Source of the DNA: Mantis religiosa
Lineage: Eukaryota; Arthropoda; Insecta; Mantodea; Mantidae
Assembly (NCBI GenBank): GCA_030765055.1
Contig: CM060947.1
Location: forward strand, 260,173,637-260,237,636
Length of the DNA stretch: 64,000 nt
Direction: 5' to 3'
Shown piece after piece: positions 35,862 through 48,290 of this stretch. The stretch's first letter is position 1. Each line of letters opens with the position of its first letter. Below the pieces are notes generated by a model. That model searched no databases. It was not told the DNA's origin and saw nothing but the letters and a program-made list of their open reading frames with translations. Position numbers and translations under genes: made by a program.

Positions 35862-36592
35862 TACAGGATGTTACAAAAAGGTACGGCCAAACTTTCAGGA
35901 AACATTCCTCACACACAAAGAAAGAAAATATGTTATGCGGACACGTGTCCGGAAGCGCTTAATTTCCATATTAGAGCTCATTTTATTACTTCTCTTCATA
36001 TCACATTAATCATGGAATGGAAACACACGACAACAGAACGTACCAGCGTGACTTCAAATACTTTATTACAGGAAATGTTCAAAATGTCCTCCATTAGCGA
36101 GGTTACATGCATCCATCCTCCGTCGCACGGAATCCCTGATGCGCTGATGCAGTCCTGGAGAATGGCGTATTGTATCACAGCCGTCCACAATACGAGCACG
36201 AAGAGTCTCTACATTTGGTACCGCGGTTGCGTAGACAAGAGCTTTCAAATGCCCCCATAAATGAAAGTCAAGAGGGTTGAGGTCAGGAGAGCCTGGAGGC
36301 CCTGGAATTGGTCCGCCTCTACCAATCTATTGGTCACCGAATCTGTTGTTGAGAAGCGTACGAACACTTCGACTGAAATGTGCAGGAGCTCCATCGTGCA
36401 TGAACCACTATGGGTATTTTGACATTTGTCTGCACGAATGATTTCAATTTACATTTTAAGAGAAATACTAAAATGAGCTCTAACATGGAAATTTAGCGTT
36501 TCCGGTCACATGTCCACATAACATATTTTCTTTCTTTGTGTGTGAGGAATGTTTCCTGAAAGTTTGACCGTACCTTTTTGTAACATCCTGTA
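35862..36592 (-). mobile_element. Tc1/mariner-type element, internally deleted
   Basis: About 731 bases. The inverted termini match for about 40 bases (TACAGGATGTTACAAAAAGG at the left, the complement at the right) and are followed inward by 'tcaggaaacattcctcaca'. TA flanks both ends. Only the C-terminal part of a transposase is left. It lies inside the LINE 3' end, making it the youngest of three nested layers. Confidence 0.85.
36060..36330 (-). pseudogene. Tc1/mariner-type transposase C-terminal fragment
   Basis: The minus strand reads 'PGPPGSPDLNPLDFHLWGHL', 'KALVYATAVPNVETLRARIV' and 'RMDACNLANGGHFEHFL'. S-P-D-L-N-P-L-D-F carries the last catalytic Asp of a D,D(n)D transposase. The first two acidic residues are not present. 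Confidence 0.8.
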
Positions 36593-37012
36593 TATATATC
36601 ATCATCATCGACACGCTGAATGTTGCATGGAGTCACTGCAGTCACCGGCCTGCCACTTTGCTTTTCATCTGCCAATGGTGTTTGTCTTTCAGCTTCGTTA
36701 CAGCGACGAACCCATCGTCTAACAGTGCTGACATACACCGTTGCATCACCATACACATTTTTTAGCCTTTCGTGAATGCGAATTGGCGTCTCACCTTCCG
36801 CAGTCTAAAATTCAGACACAGAACGCTGTCTAATACAAATGTCGATGTCAGCCATTCTGCAAGAGGATGCAGTGCTGCCACCTCTTGACTTAGGAGGTTA
36901 CTATTGCAGGGGATTGGAGAAGAAGGTTTGAGGAATTGCCCAAATGCAAAATGTTAACATAACTTCCTTATTTAAGGGGAAAAGTAGGAAGCATTACTTT
37001 TTGACCCACCTT

Positions 37013-37827
37013 CAAACGTCATTTATTAGTCTACATCAGTCAACTGTCACGGGTATAACCTGTCGCATGGTTTAACGCTGTAGCTAATAATTTTGCGTGT
37101 CTCTGTTTACCACACTGAACTGATATTAATAGGCTGAATTAATATCCCGGAATTACTTCTTTGCACTGTTGCAGCTGCATAAATAGGAATTATCTTAATG
37201 GAGTGATAGGACGAGGTTCATATCGGCAATTTCCATTACGAACTACGGCCACTAAAGGCTTATATGCACCTGAGCAGAGATTTTCTATCGATATATATCT
37301 ACTGAACCTTGCAGAATTGTTTTATGCATAAACTATCATGATAATCTCAGATCTACTTACACTGAAAATAAATTTCATTTCCTCAACTCTTAAATGGACT
37401 TGCTACTGACTCTCCTAATATTCTAACTCATGCCTATTACTGTATTCATTCATTGTTAAATCGAAAATAGTTACTGCAACTCTTTATCTCGTTATAATTT
37501 GCTTATAAAACTATTAATTTTACCACCAGTACTCATCATTCAGTTGTTTGTGGAGGTAGGTTTGACAGCAGAAGGGACAGAATACAATTGTGACTTTCAA
37601 ATGTCTTACAGAGTTTTCTAATTGCATTCCCTGCTAGTGTGGTGCGATAAGTGCCAAGTCAATGCACTCTAATGGATATTATTTCCGCTGAAACGAAATT
37701 TGAAATTTTGGGAAGTGATCTACCAGGAATGGTGATTTACATTTAAGGACACTTAAATCCGTGGTCATCAGCGCCATTACAAAAGCTGTATTTTATTATC
37801 GTATAACTTTCCTTTGAGCTACCTTAA
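37013..37827. other. AT-rich sequence, no gene seen
   Basis: No recognisable feature before the GC-rich minisatellite. Confidence 0.4.
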
Positions 37828-40800
37828 CTTTGCTTTAGCTTTGCTCTGACTCCTCTTTAGCTTTGCTCTAGCTCCGCTGTGGCTCCGCTCTGGCTTTGTT
37901 CTGGCTTGGCTCTGCCTAGATTCTAGACTCCGCTCCGGTCCTGCTCTGGGTTGGCTCTAGCTGGCTTCCAGCCTGCGCTCCGGGCTGCCTTGGCTCTGGA
38001 AAAGCTCCGGCAACCACCCTGATCCCGCTCAGGCTTCACTCTGGCTAGGCTCCGGCCACCAGCCCGGTCTCGCTCTGGCTCCTGTCTGGCTTCGCTCTAC
38101 CTAGGCTCCGGCCACCACCCCGGTCTCGCTCTGGCTCCGCTCTGGTTTCGCTTTGGCTAGGCTACGGTCACCACCCCGGTCACGCTCTGGCTTGGCTCTG
38201 GCTCCGCGCTGGCTAGGCTCCAGTCACCACCCCGATCTCGCTCTGGCTTGGCTATGGCTTCGCTGTGGCTAGGCTCCGGTCACCACCCCGATCCCGCTCT
38301 GACTTCGCTCTGGCTCCGCTCTGGCTAGGCTCCAGACACCACCCCGATCTCGCTCTGGCTCCGCTCTGGCTCCGCTCTGGTTTCGCTTTGGCTAGGCTCC
38401 AGTCACCACCCCCATCTCGCTCTGGCTCCGCTCTGGCTCCGCTCTGGTTTCGCTTTGGCTAGGCTCCAGTCACCACCCCGATCACGCTCTGTCTTGGCTC
38501 TGGCTCCGCGCTGGCTAGGCTCCAGTCACCACCCCGATCTCGCTCTGGCTTGGCTATGGCTTCGCTGTGGCTAGGCTCCGGTCACCACCCCGATCCCGCT
38601 CTGACTTCGCTCTGGCTCCGCTCTGGCTAGGCTCCAGTCACCACCCCGATCCCGCTCTGGCTCCGCTCTGGTTTCGCTTTGGCTAGGCTCCAGTCACCAC
38701 CCCGATCCCGCTCTGGCTCCGCTCTGGCTAGGCTCCAGTCACCACCCCGATCCCGCTCTGGCTCCTCTCTGGCTTCGCTTTGGCTAGGCTCCAGTCACCA
38801 CCCCGATCTCGCTCTGGCTTGGCTATGGCTTCGCTGTGGCTAGGCTCCAGTCACCACCCCGGTCACGCTCTCTCTTGGCTCTGGCTCCGCGCTGGCTAGG
38901 CTCCAGTCACCACCCCGATCTCGCTCTGGCTTGGCTATGGCTCCGCGCTGGCTAGGCTCCAGTCACCACCCCGATCTCGCTCTGGCTTGGCTATGGCTTC
39001 GCTGTGGCTAGGCTCCAGTCACCACCCCGATCTCGCTCTGGCTTGGCTATGGCTTCGCTGTGGCTAGGCTCCGGTCACCACCCCGATCCCGCTCTGACTT
39101 CGCTCTGGCTCCGCTCTGGCTAGGCTCCAGTCACCACCCCGATCTCGCTCTGGCTTGGCTCTGGTTTCGTTTTGGCTAGGCTCCAGTCACCACCCCGATC
39201 CCGCTCTGGCTCCGCTCTGGCTAGGCTCCAGTCACCACCCCGATCCCGCTCTGGCTCCGCTCTGGCTCCGCTCTGGCTTCGCTTTGGCTAGGCTCCAGTC
39301 ACCACCCCGATCTCGCTCTGGCTTGGCTATGGCTTCGCTGTGGCTAGGCTCCAGTCACCACCCCGGTCACGCTCTCTCTTGGCTCTGGCTCCGCGCTGGC
39401 TAGGCTCCAGTCACCACCCCGATCTCGCTCTGGCTTGGCTATGGCTCCGCGCTGGCTAGGCTCCAGTCACCACCCCGATCTCGCTCTGGCTTGGCTATGG
39501 CTTCGCTGTGGCTAGGCTCCAGTCACCACCCCGATCTCGCTCTGGCTTGGCTATGGCTCCGCGCTGGCTAGGCTCCAGTCACCACCCCGATCTCGCTCTG
39601 GCTTGGCTATGGCTTCGCTGTGGCTAGGCTCCAGTCACCACACCGATCTCGCTCTGGCTTGGCTATGGCTTCGCTGTGGCTAGGCTCCAGTCACCACCCC
39701 GATCTCGCTCTGGCTTGGCTATGGCTTCGCTGTGGCTAGGCTCCAGTCACCACCCCGGTCACGCTCTGTCTTGGCTCTGGCTCCGCGCTGGCTAGGCTCC
39801 AGTCACCACCCCGATCTCGCTCTGGCTTGGCTATGGCTTCGCTGTGGCTAGGCTCCAGTCACCACCCCGATCTCGCTCTGGCTTGGCTATGGCTCCGCGC
39901 TGGCTAGGCTCCAGTCACCACCCCGATCTCGCTCTGGCTTGGCTATGGCTTCGCTGTGGCTAGGCTCCAGTCACCACCCCGGTCACGCTCTCTCTTGGCT
40001 CTGGCTCCGCGCTGGCTAGGCTCCAGTCACCACCCCGATCTCGCTCTGGCTTGGCTATGGCTCCGCGCTGGCTAGGCTCCAGTCACCACCCCAATCTCGC
40101 TCTGGCTTGGCTATGGCTTCGCTGTGGCTAGGCTCCAGTCACCACCCCGATCTCGCTCTGGCTTGGCTATGGCTCCGCGCTGGCTAGGCTCCAGTCACCA
40201 CCCCGATCTCGCTCTGGCTTGGCTATGGCTTCGCTGTGGCTAGGCTCCAGTCACCGCACCGATCTCGCTCTGGCTTGGCTATGGCTTCGCTGTGGCTAGG
40301 CTCCAGTCACCACCCCGATCTCGCTCTGGCTTGGCTATGGCTTCGCTGTGGCTAGGCTCCAGTCACCACCCCGGTCACGCTCTGTCTTGGCTCTGGCTCC
40401 GCGCTGGCTAGGCTCCAGTCACCACCCCGATCTCGCTCTGGCTTGGCTATGGCTTCGCTGTGGCTAGGCTCCAGTCACCACCCCGATCTCGCTCTGGCTT
40501 GGCTATGGCTCCGCGCTGGCTAGGCTCCAGTCACCACCCCGATCTCGCTCTGGCTTGGCTATGGCTTCGCTGTGGCTAGGCTCCAGTCACCACCCCGATC
40601 ACGCTCTGTCTTGGCTCTGGCTCCGCGCTGGCTAGGCTCCAGTCACCACCCCGATCTCGCTCTGGCTTGGCTATGGCTTCGCTGTGGCTAGGCTCCAGTC
40701 ACCACCCCGATCTCGCTCTGGCTTGGCTATGGCTCCGCGCTGGCTAGGCTCCAGTCACCACCCCGATCTCGCTCTGGCTTGGCTATGGCTCCGCGCTGGC

Positions 40801-42325
40801 TAGGCTCCAGTCACCACCCCGATCTCGCTCTGGCTTGGCTATGGCTCCGCGCTGGCTAGGCTCCAGTCACCACTCCGATCTCGCTCTGGCTTGGCTCTGG
40901 CTTCGCTGTGGCTAGGCTCCGGTCACCACCCCGATCTCGCTCTGGCTTGGCTATGGCTCCGCGCTGGCTAGGCTCCAGTCACCACCCCGATCTCGCTCTG
41001 GCTTGGCTATGGCTCCGCATGGCTAGGCTCCAGTCACCACCCCGATCTCGCTCTGGCTTGGCTATGGCTCCGCGCTGGCTAGGCTCCAGTCACCACCCCG
41101 ATCTCGCTCTGGCTTGGCTATGGCTCCGCGCTGGCTAGGCTCCAGTCACCACCCCGATCTCGCTCTGGCTTGGCTATGGCTCCGCGCTGGCTAGGCTCCA
41201 GTCACCACCCCGATCTCGCTCTGGCTTGGCTATGGCTTCGCTGTGGCTAGGCTCCAGTCACCACCCCGATCTCGCTCTGGCTTGGCTATGGCTCCGCGCT
41301 GGCTAGGCTCCAGTCACCACCCCGATCTCGCTCTGGCTTGGCTATGGCTCCGCGCTGGCTAGGCTCCAGTCACCACCCCGATCTCGCTCTGGCTTGGCTA
41401 TGGCTCCGCGCTGGCTAGGCTCCAGTCACCACCCCGATCTCGCTCTGGCTTGGCTCTGGCTCCACGCTGGCTAGGCTCCAGTCACCACCCCGATTTCGCT
41501 CAGGCTTGGCTATGGCTCCGCGCTGGCTAGGCTCCAGTCACCACCCCGATCTCGCTCTGGCTTGGCTATGGCTTCGCTGTGGCTAGGCTCCGGTCACCAC
41601 CCCGATCTCGCTCTGGCTTGGCTATGGCTCCGCGCTGGCTAGGCTCCAGCCACCACCCCGATCTCGCTCTGGCTTGGCTATGGCTCCGCGCTGGCTAGGC
41701 TCCAGTCACCACCCCGATCTCGCTCTGGCTTGGCTATGGCTCCGCGCTGGCTAGGCTCCAGTCACCACCCCGATCTCGCTCTGGCTTGGCTATGGCTCCG
41801 CGCTGGCTAGGCTCCAGTCACCACCCCGATCTCGCTCTGGCTTGGCTATGGCTCCGCGCTGGCTAGGCTCCAGTCACCACCCCGATCTCGCTCTGGCTTG
41901 GCTATGGCTTCGCTGTGGCTAGGCTCCGGTCACCACCCCGATCCCGCTCTGACTTCGCTCTGGCTCCGCTCTGGTTTCGCTTTGGCTAGGCTCCAGTCAC
42001 CACCCCGATCTCGCTCTGGCTTGGCTATGGCTCCGCGCTGGCTAGGCTCCAGTCACCACCCCGATCTCGCTCTGGCTTGGCTATGGCTCCGCGCTGGCTA
42101 GGCTCCTGTCACCACCCCGATCTCGCTCTGGCTTGGCTATGGCTCCACGCTGGCTAGGCTCCAGTCACCACCCCGATCTCGCTCTGGCTTGGCTCTGGCT
42201 CCGCTCTGGCTAGGCTCCGGTCACCACCCCCATCCCGCTCTGGCTTCGCTCAGGCTCCGCCCTGGCTTTGCTCTGGCTCCGCGCTGGCTTCGCTCTGGCT
42301 AGGCTCCAGTCACCACCCCGATCCC
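37828..42325 (+). repeat. 56-bp GC-skewed minisatellite with 616-bp higher-order period
   Basis: About 75-80 units of 56 bases, each with 'gctaggctccagtcaccac', 'cgatctcgctctggcttgg' and an ending of 'cttcgctgtg' or 'ctccgcgctg'. Rare variants recur 616 bases (11 units) apart: 'ggtcacgctctctctt' at 39365 and 39981, 'ggtcacgctctgtctt' at 39757 and 40373. The left edge (37828-37990) is a degenerate run of 11-bp 'gctctggctyc' motifs, suggesting the unit grew from them. The plus strand is poor in A, and closely spaced GG pairs could allow two-tier G-quadruplexes. Open frames here are artefacts. Confidence 0.93.
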
Positions 42326-43530
42326 GCTGTGGCTTTGCTCCGGCTTTGCCTTGACTTTGCTCTGGCCTTGCCATGACTTTGCTCTGGCTTTGCCTTGACT
42401 TTGCTCTGACTTTGCCTTGACTTTGCTCTGGCTTTGCCTTGACTTTGCTCTGGCTTTGCCTTGACTTTGCTCTGGCTTTGCCTTTACTTTGCTCTGGCTT
42501 TGCATTGGCTTTGCTCTGGATTTGCCTTGGTTTTGCTCTGACTTTGCCTTGACTTTGCTCTGGCTTTGCCTTGAGTTTGCTCTGCCTTTGCCTTGGCTTT
42601 GCCTTGTCTTTGCTCTGGCTTTGCCTTGGCTTTGCTCTGGCTTTGCCTTGACTTTGCTCCTGCTTTGCCTTTGCTTTGCTCTGGTTTTGCACTGGCTTGG
42701 CCTTGACTTTGCTCTGGCTTTGCCTTGACTGTGCTCTGGCTTTGCTTTGACTTTGCTCTGACTTTGCTTTGAATTTTCTCTGGCTTTGCCTTGACTTTGC
42801 TCTGGCTTTGCCTTTACTTTGCCTTGGCTTTGCCTTGACTTTGCTCTGGCTTTGCCTTGGTTTTGCTCTGGTTTTGCCTTGACTTTGCTCTGGCTTCGCT
42901 CTGTACTCGCACTTACTTTGCATTGGCTTTGCCTTGACTTTGCTCTGGCTTTGCCTTGACTTTGCTCTGGCTTTGCCTTGACTTTGTTGTGGCTTTGCCT
43001 TGACTTTGCTCTAGCTTTGTCTTGACTTTGCTCTGGCTTTGCCTTGGCTTTGCTTTGGTTTTGCTCTGGCTTTGCCTTGACTTTGCTCTGGCTTCGCTCT
43101 GTACTCGCACTTACTTTGCATTGGCTTTGCCTTGACTTTGCTCTGGCTTTGCTTTGACTTTGCTCTGGCTTTGCCTTGACTTTGCTCTGGCTTTTCCTTG
43201 ACTTTGCTCTGGCTTTGCCTTGACTTTGCTCTGGCTTTGCCTTGAATTTGCTCTGGCTTTGCCTTGACTTTGCTCTGCCTTTGCCTTGGCTTTGCTGTGG
43301 CTTTGCCTTGACTTTGCTCTGGTTTTGCCTTGAATTTGCTCTGGCTTTGCCTTGACTTTGCTCTGCCTTTGCCTTGGCTTTGCTCTGGCTTTGCCTTGAC
43401 TTTGCTCTGGTTTTGCCTTGATTTTGCTCTGGTTTTGCCTTGACTTTGCTCTGGCTTCGCTCTGTCATCGCACTTACTTTGCTTTGGCTTCGCTCTGACT
43501 TTGCATTGCCTTTCCTTTAATTTACTTTAC
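42326..43530 (-). repeat. 22-bp minisatellite, stop-free on the minus strand
   Basis: Units of 22 bases ('gctctggctttgccttgact' plus two bases), in about 55 copies. On the minus strand they read as a 22-residue protein repeat (for example 'KVKAKPEQSQGKARAKSRQS' plus two residues), open for 389 codons. Since 22 is 1 modulo 3 and the minus-strand unit lacks stops, all three frames read the same peptide, so openness alone is no evidence of a gene. No start context, signal or flanking exon is visible. It shares 11-bp motifs with the 56-bp array. Confidence 0.85.
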
Positions 43531-44419
43531 TTAGATAAATGTCAAATACAGATGTGGATCTTGTTTGGGCATTTGGTAATAGCTCTCTCAACACTCAGAG
43601 GTATCCAATCGAGAAATTCGGCTCAGTACCTCGATATCGCCAATACCTTACCTACCGCGCGGGAGATATACTAGGAAAGTAACGACTAATGTTTCTAACA
43701 GAACCTTAAAAAACCCATATTGTTAGCTCAAATACTTTTCATGATATAAGTAAAATGAAATGGGAATAAGCTATAACAATACTTCGCTACGTAAGCACAG
43801 AAATGAACACAATTGTTGGTTGCTACGTATGAGCGTAAAGATATTCACACAGTAAATCTTAACTGTTGACATGTGCTAAAAGAATTATTTTGAAGAATCC
43901 AAGGTGTTTGCTAAATACCAGTGAGCCTTCACCAACCTATAAAACGCTGTAACTCTGTCACACGATATACCTTTGGGTGTTTCGTTTATTTACCGTACAG
44001 AGTACAGATTTAAATTATTCAGTTCTTCCGTTTAAAAACCAAATTAAATTGTATCAACTTGCAATTGAAATGGGACACCGGGTAATCCACTGCCGACTTA
44101 GCAAAGCAACCAAACTGAGTAGGTGTAGCCTCAAATAAAGCTACACGAACTGACAACTTATTCTCGAGGAAACTAACAAGGTAACCCAAGAAAACTAAGA
44201 CATGCCGAAAAAGTCCAAAAAGATGATTTTTGCCAAAAAGAACCACCTGAAAAGATTTCGGAACCTATCATAATAAATGTGCAATATTCAGAGGATGAAG
44301 TCAAAAACAGTGAAAACTTGTCAACATAAGTGACGCAAGCTATTTCAATGAGACAATGACAGATTCATTGAATTAGAAATTGGTGATTCATAGACTATAT
44401 CATTCGCATTTAAAATATA
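43531..44419. other. AT-rich sequence, no gene seen
   Basis: A short minus-strand frame near 44019-44246 has no recognisable motif. Confidence 0.35.
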
Positions 44420-44709
44420 CGAGGGTGATCTGAAAAAATTCCCAACTAATAAACATACAAGACATTATTAAATTTTAGATGAGTCGTATTTTTTACACAT
44501 CTGCTTCACTTTCGTACCTATTTTGAGGACATGTTTCGCAAATCATCGTTTGCATCTACGGCTCTTATGCGACTGAAGCTAGATCCAGCGGTGTGGGTAA
44601 TTCTGGGGTTGTTGCTGCCATCTGTTGCAGCATCTAAAATTTAATAATTTTTCGCTTCACTGTGGTGTTCCAATTCAGTAAAATCTCGATATACAAGACA
44701 TTATTTTAG

Positions 44710-47700
44710 TTATCTTAATTTATTTTTCAACATAGCCTCCTTGTAACTCTACACACTTCTCCCAGCGATGCTCCCATCTCTGTAACCCGTCCAAATAGTA
44801 CTCGGCGTTTTTTCAACATAGTCTCCTTGTAACTCTACACACTTCTCCCAGTAATGTTCTCATCTCTGTAACTCGTCCAAATAGTACTCGGCGATTTTCA
44901 ACATAGTCTCCTTGTAGCTCCACACACTTCTCCCAGCAATGTTCTCATCTCTGTAACTCGTCCAAATAGTACTCGGCGTTTTTCAAGTTAGTCTCCTTGT
45001 AACTCTACACACTTCTCCCAGCGATGCTCCCATTTCTGTAACCCGTCCAAATAGTACTCGGCGTTTTTCAAAATAGTCTCCTTGTAACTCTACACACTTC
45101 TCCCAGCGATGCTCCCATCTCTGTAACCCGCTTAAATAGTACTCGACGTTTTTCAACATAGTCTCCTTGTAACTCTACACACTTCTCCCAGCGATGCTCC
45201 CATCTCTGTAACCCGCTCAAATAGTACTCGACGTTTTTCAACATAGTCTCCTTGTAACTCTACACACTTCTCCCAGCAATGTTCTCATCTCTGTAACTCG
45301 TCCAAATAGTACTCGGTGGTTTTCAAGTTAGTCTCCTTGTAACTCTACACACTTCTCCCAGCGATGCTCCCATCTCTGTAACCCGTCCAAATAGTACTCG
45401 ACGTTTTTCAACATAGTCTCCTTGTAACTCTACACACTTCTCCCAGCGATGCTCCCATCTCTGTAACCCATCCAAATAGTACTCGAAGTTTTCCAACATA
45501 GTCTCCTTGTAACTCTACACACTTCTCCCAGCGATGCTCCCATCTCTGTAACTCGTCCAAATAGTACTCGGCGTTTTTCAACATAGTCTCCTTGTGACTC
45601 CACACACTTCTCCCAGCAATGTTCTCATCTCTGTAACTCGTCCAAATAGTACTCGGCGTTTTTCAAGTTAGTCTCCTTGTAACTCTACACACTTCTCCCA
45701 GCGATGCTCCCATTTCTGTAACCCGTCCAAATAGTACTCGGCGTTTTTCAACATAGTCTCCTTGTAACTCTACACACTTCTCCCAGCGATGCTCCCATCT
45801 CTGTAACCCGCTCAAATAGTACTCGACGTTTTTCAACATAGTCTCCTTGTAACTCTACACACATCTCCCAGCGATGCTCCCATCTCTGTAACCCATCCAA
45901 ATAGTACTCGAAGTTTTCCAACATAGTCTCCTTGTAACTCTACACACTTCTCCCAGCGATGCTCCCATCTCTGTAACTCGTCCAAATAGTATTCGGCGTT
46001 TTTCAACATAGTCTCCTTGTGACTCCACACACTTCTCCCAGCAATGTTCTAATCTCTGTAACTCGTCCAAATAGTACTCGGCGTTTTTCAAGTTAGTCTC
46101 CTTGTAACTCTACACACTTCTCCCAGCGATGCTCCCATTTCTGTAACCCGTCCAAATAGTACTCGGCGTTTTTCAACATAGTCTCCTTGTAACTCTACAC
46201 ACTTCTCCCAGCGATGCTCCCATCTCTGTAACCCGCTCAAATAGTACTCGACGTTTTTCAACATAGTCTCCTTGTAACTCTACACACTTCTCCCAGCAAT
46301 GTTCTCATCTCTGTAACTCGTCCAAATAGTACTCGGTGTTTTTCAAGTTAGTCTCCTTGTAACTCTACACACTTCTCCCAGCGATGCTCCCATCTCTGTA
46401 ACCCGTCCAAATAGTACTCGACGTTTTTCAACATAGTCTCCTTGTAACTCTACACACTTCTCCCAGCGATGCTCCCATCTCTGTAACCCATCCAAATAGT
46501 ACTCGAAGTTTTCCAACATAGTCTCCTTGTAACTCCACACACTTCTCCCAGCGCTGCTCCCATCTCTGTAACTCGTCCAAATAGTACTCGGCGTTTTTCA
46601 ACATAGTCTCCTTGTGACTCCACACACTTCTCCCAGCAATGTTCTCATCTCTGTAACTCGTCCAAATAGTACTCGGCGTTTTTCAAGTTAGTCTCCTTGT
46701 AACTCTACACACTTCTCCCAGCGATGCTCCCATTTCTGTAACCCGTCCAAATAGTACTCGGCGTTTTTCAACATAGTCTCCTTGTAACTCTACACACTTC
46801 TCCCAGCGATGCTCCCATCTCTGTAACCCGCTCAAATAGTACTCGACGTTTTTCAACATAGTCTCCTTGTAACTCTACACACATCTCCCAGCGATGCTCC
46901 CATCTCTGTAACCCATCCAAATAGTACTCGAAGTTTTCCAACATAGTCTCCTTGTAACTCTACACACTTCTCCCAGCGATGCTCCCATCTCTGTAACTCG
47001 TCCAAATAGTATTCGGCGTTTTTCAACATAGTCTCCTTGTGACTCCACACACTTCTCCCAGCAATGTTCTAATCTCTGTAACTCGTCCAAATAGTACTCG
47101 GCGTTTTTCAAGTTAGTCTCCTTGTAACTCTACACACTTCTCCCAGCGATGCTCCCATTTCTGTAACCCGTCCAAATAGTACTCGGCGTTTTTCAACATA
47201 GTCTCCTTGTAACTCTACACACTTCTCCCAGCGATGCTCCCATCTCTGTAACCCGCTCAAATAGTACTCGACGTTTTTCAACATAGTCTCCTTGTAACTC
47301 TACACACTTCTCCCAGCAATGTTCTCATCTCTGTAACTCGTCCAAATAGTACTCGGTGTTTTTCAAGTTAGTCTCCTTGTAACTCTACACACTTCTCCCA
47401 GCGATGCTCCCATCTCTGTAACCCGTCCAAATAGTACTCGACGTTTTTCAACATAGTCTCCTTGTAACTCTACACACTTCTCCCAGCGATGCTCCCATCT
47501 CTGTAACCCATCCAAATAGTACTCGAAGTTTTCCAACATAGTCTCCTTGTAACTCTACACACTTCTCCCAGCGCTGCTCCCATCTCTGTAACTCGTCCAA
47601 ATAGTACTCGGCGTTTTTCAACATAGTCTCCTTGTGACTCCACACACTTCTCCCAGCAATGTTCTCATCTCTGTAACTCGTCCAAATAGTACTCGGCGTT

Positions 47701-48290
47701 TTTCAAGTTAGTCTCCTTGTAACTCTACACACTTCTCCCAGCGATGCTCCCATTTCTGTAACCCGTCCAAATAGTACTCGGCGTTTTTCAACATAGTCTC
47801 CTTGTAACTCTACACACTTCTTCCAGCGATGCTCCCATCTCTGTAACCCGCTCAAATAGTACTCGACGTTTTTCAACATAGTCTCCTTGTAACTCTACAC
47901 ACTTCTCCCAGCGATGCTCCCATCTCTGTAACCCATCCAAATAGTACTCGACGTTTTTCAACATAGTCTCCTTGTAACTCTACACACTTCTCCCAGCGAT
48001 GCTCCCATCTCTGTAACTCGTCCAAATAGTACTCGGCGTTTTTCAGCATAGTCTCCTTGTGACTCCACACACTTCTCCCAGCAATGTTCTCATCTCTGTA
48101 ACTCGTCCAAATAGTACTCGGTGTTTTTCAAGTTAGTCTCCTTGTAACTCTACACACTTCTCCCAGCGATGCTCCCATCTCTGTAACCCGTCCAAATAGT
48201 ACTCGGCGTTTTTCAACATAGTCTCCTTGTAACTGTACACACTTCTCCCAGCGATGTTCCCATCTCTGTAACCCATCCCAATAGTACTCG
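44710..48290 (-). repeat. 85-bp tandem repeat of mariner C-terminal codons, 1020-bp higher-order period
   Basis: About 42 units of 85 bases. On the minus strand each encodes 'NAEYYLDGLQRWEHRWEKCV' and 'ELQGDYVEK', the natural C-terminus of the transposase beside it. The unit at the far end (44710-44745) keeps the terminal 'YVEK' and a stop, so the array grew between the last codons and the original stop. Variant units such as 'cgaagttttccaacatag' recur 1020 bases (12 units) apart at 45484, 46504 and 47524. Each unit shifts the frame by one base. Confidence 0.95.

Larger units (their letters stand above)
35515..36604 (+). mobile_element. LINE-type 3' end with terminal hairpin, interrupted
   Basis: From 'ggggcctacttcggtaggt' to 'gggcgctgatgaccgctgt' and 'agttgagcgccctta', closing with an ATC-rich tail at 36593-36604. 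GGGCGCT...AGCGCCC can pair as a terminal hairpin. The copy at 59460-59815 is near-identical. The flanks 'tcatcgactcgctga' and 'catcgacacgctga' suggest a target duplication. It carries no reverse transcriptase and is a truncated or non-autonomous copy. Confidence 0.75.
34690..36850 (-). pseudogene. mariner transposase, split by nested insertions
   Basis: Right part: 'VSTVRRWVRRCNEAERQTP' and 'SGRPVTAVTPCNIQRVDD' (36620-36760). Left of the insertion: 'ELCRITSLSKDSVMTIIEQ' and 'FLENVVTGDETWVHFF' with the first Asp, then 'KVMATVFWIAEGVQIDFLEQ', 'LLLHDNARPHTSRYTTAEIE' with the second Asp, and 'LAPSDFHLFGPLKEAHRG' with the third. All three catalytic Asp survive but in different frames. The end reads 'TKTVEKDGDYIE'. 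Confidence 0.88.
34571..37012 (-). mobile_element. mariner transposon with two nested insertions
   Basis: Same family as the element at 10670. The ends are GGTCAAAAAGTAAT at 34580 and its complement ending near 37010; the outermost bases are worn. The coding sequence is split at 35515-36608 by a LINE 3' end that itself holds a Tc1-like element. A 28-base A run at 35220 lies where the other copy has six A, breaking the frame further. Without the nested insertions it would be about 1.35 kb. Confidence 0.88.

Noticed and set aside
37828..42325. CpG island with promoter function
   Set aside because: The GC content comes from a 56-bp minisatellite; no gene starts nearby.
45408..48070. Series of 65- and 78-codon minus-strand frames
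   Set aside because: Fragments of the 85-bp mariner-derived repeat, which shifts frame each unit; not separate genes.
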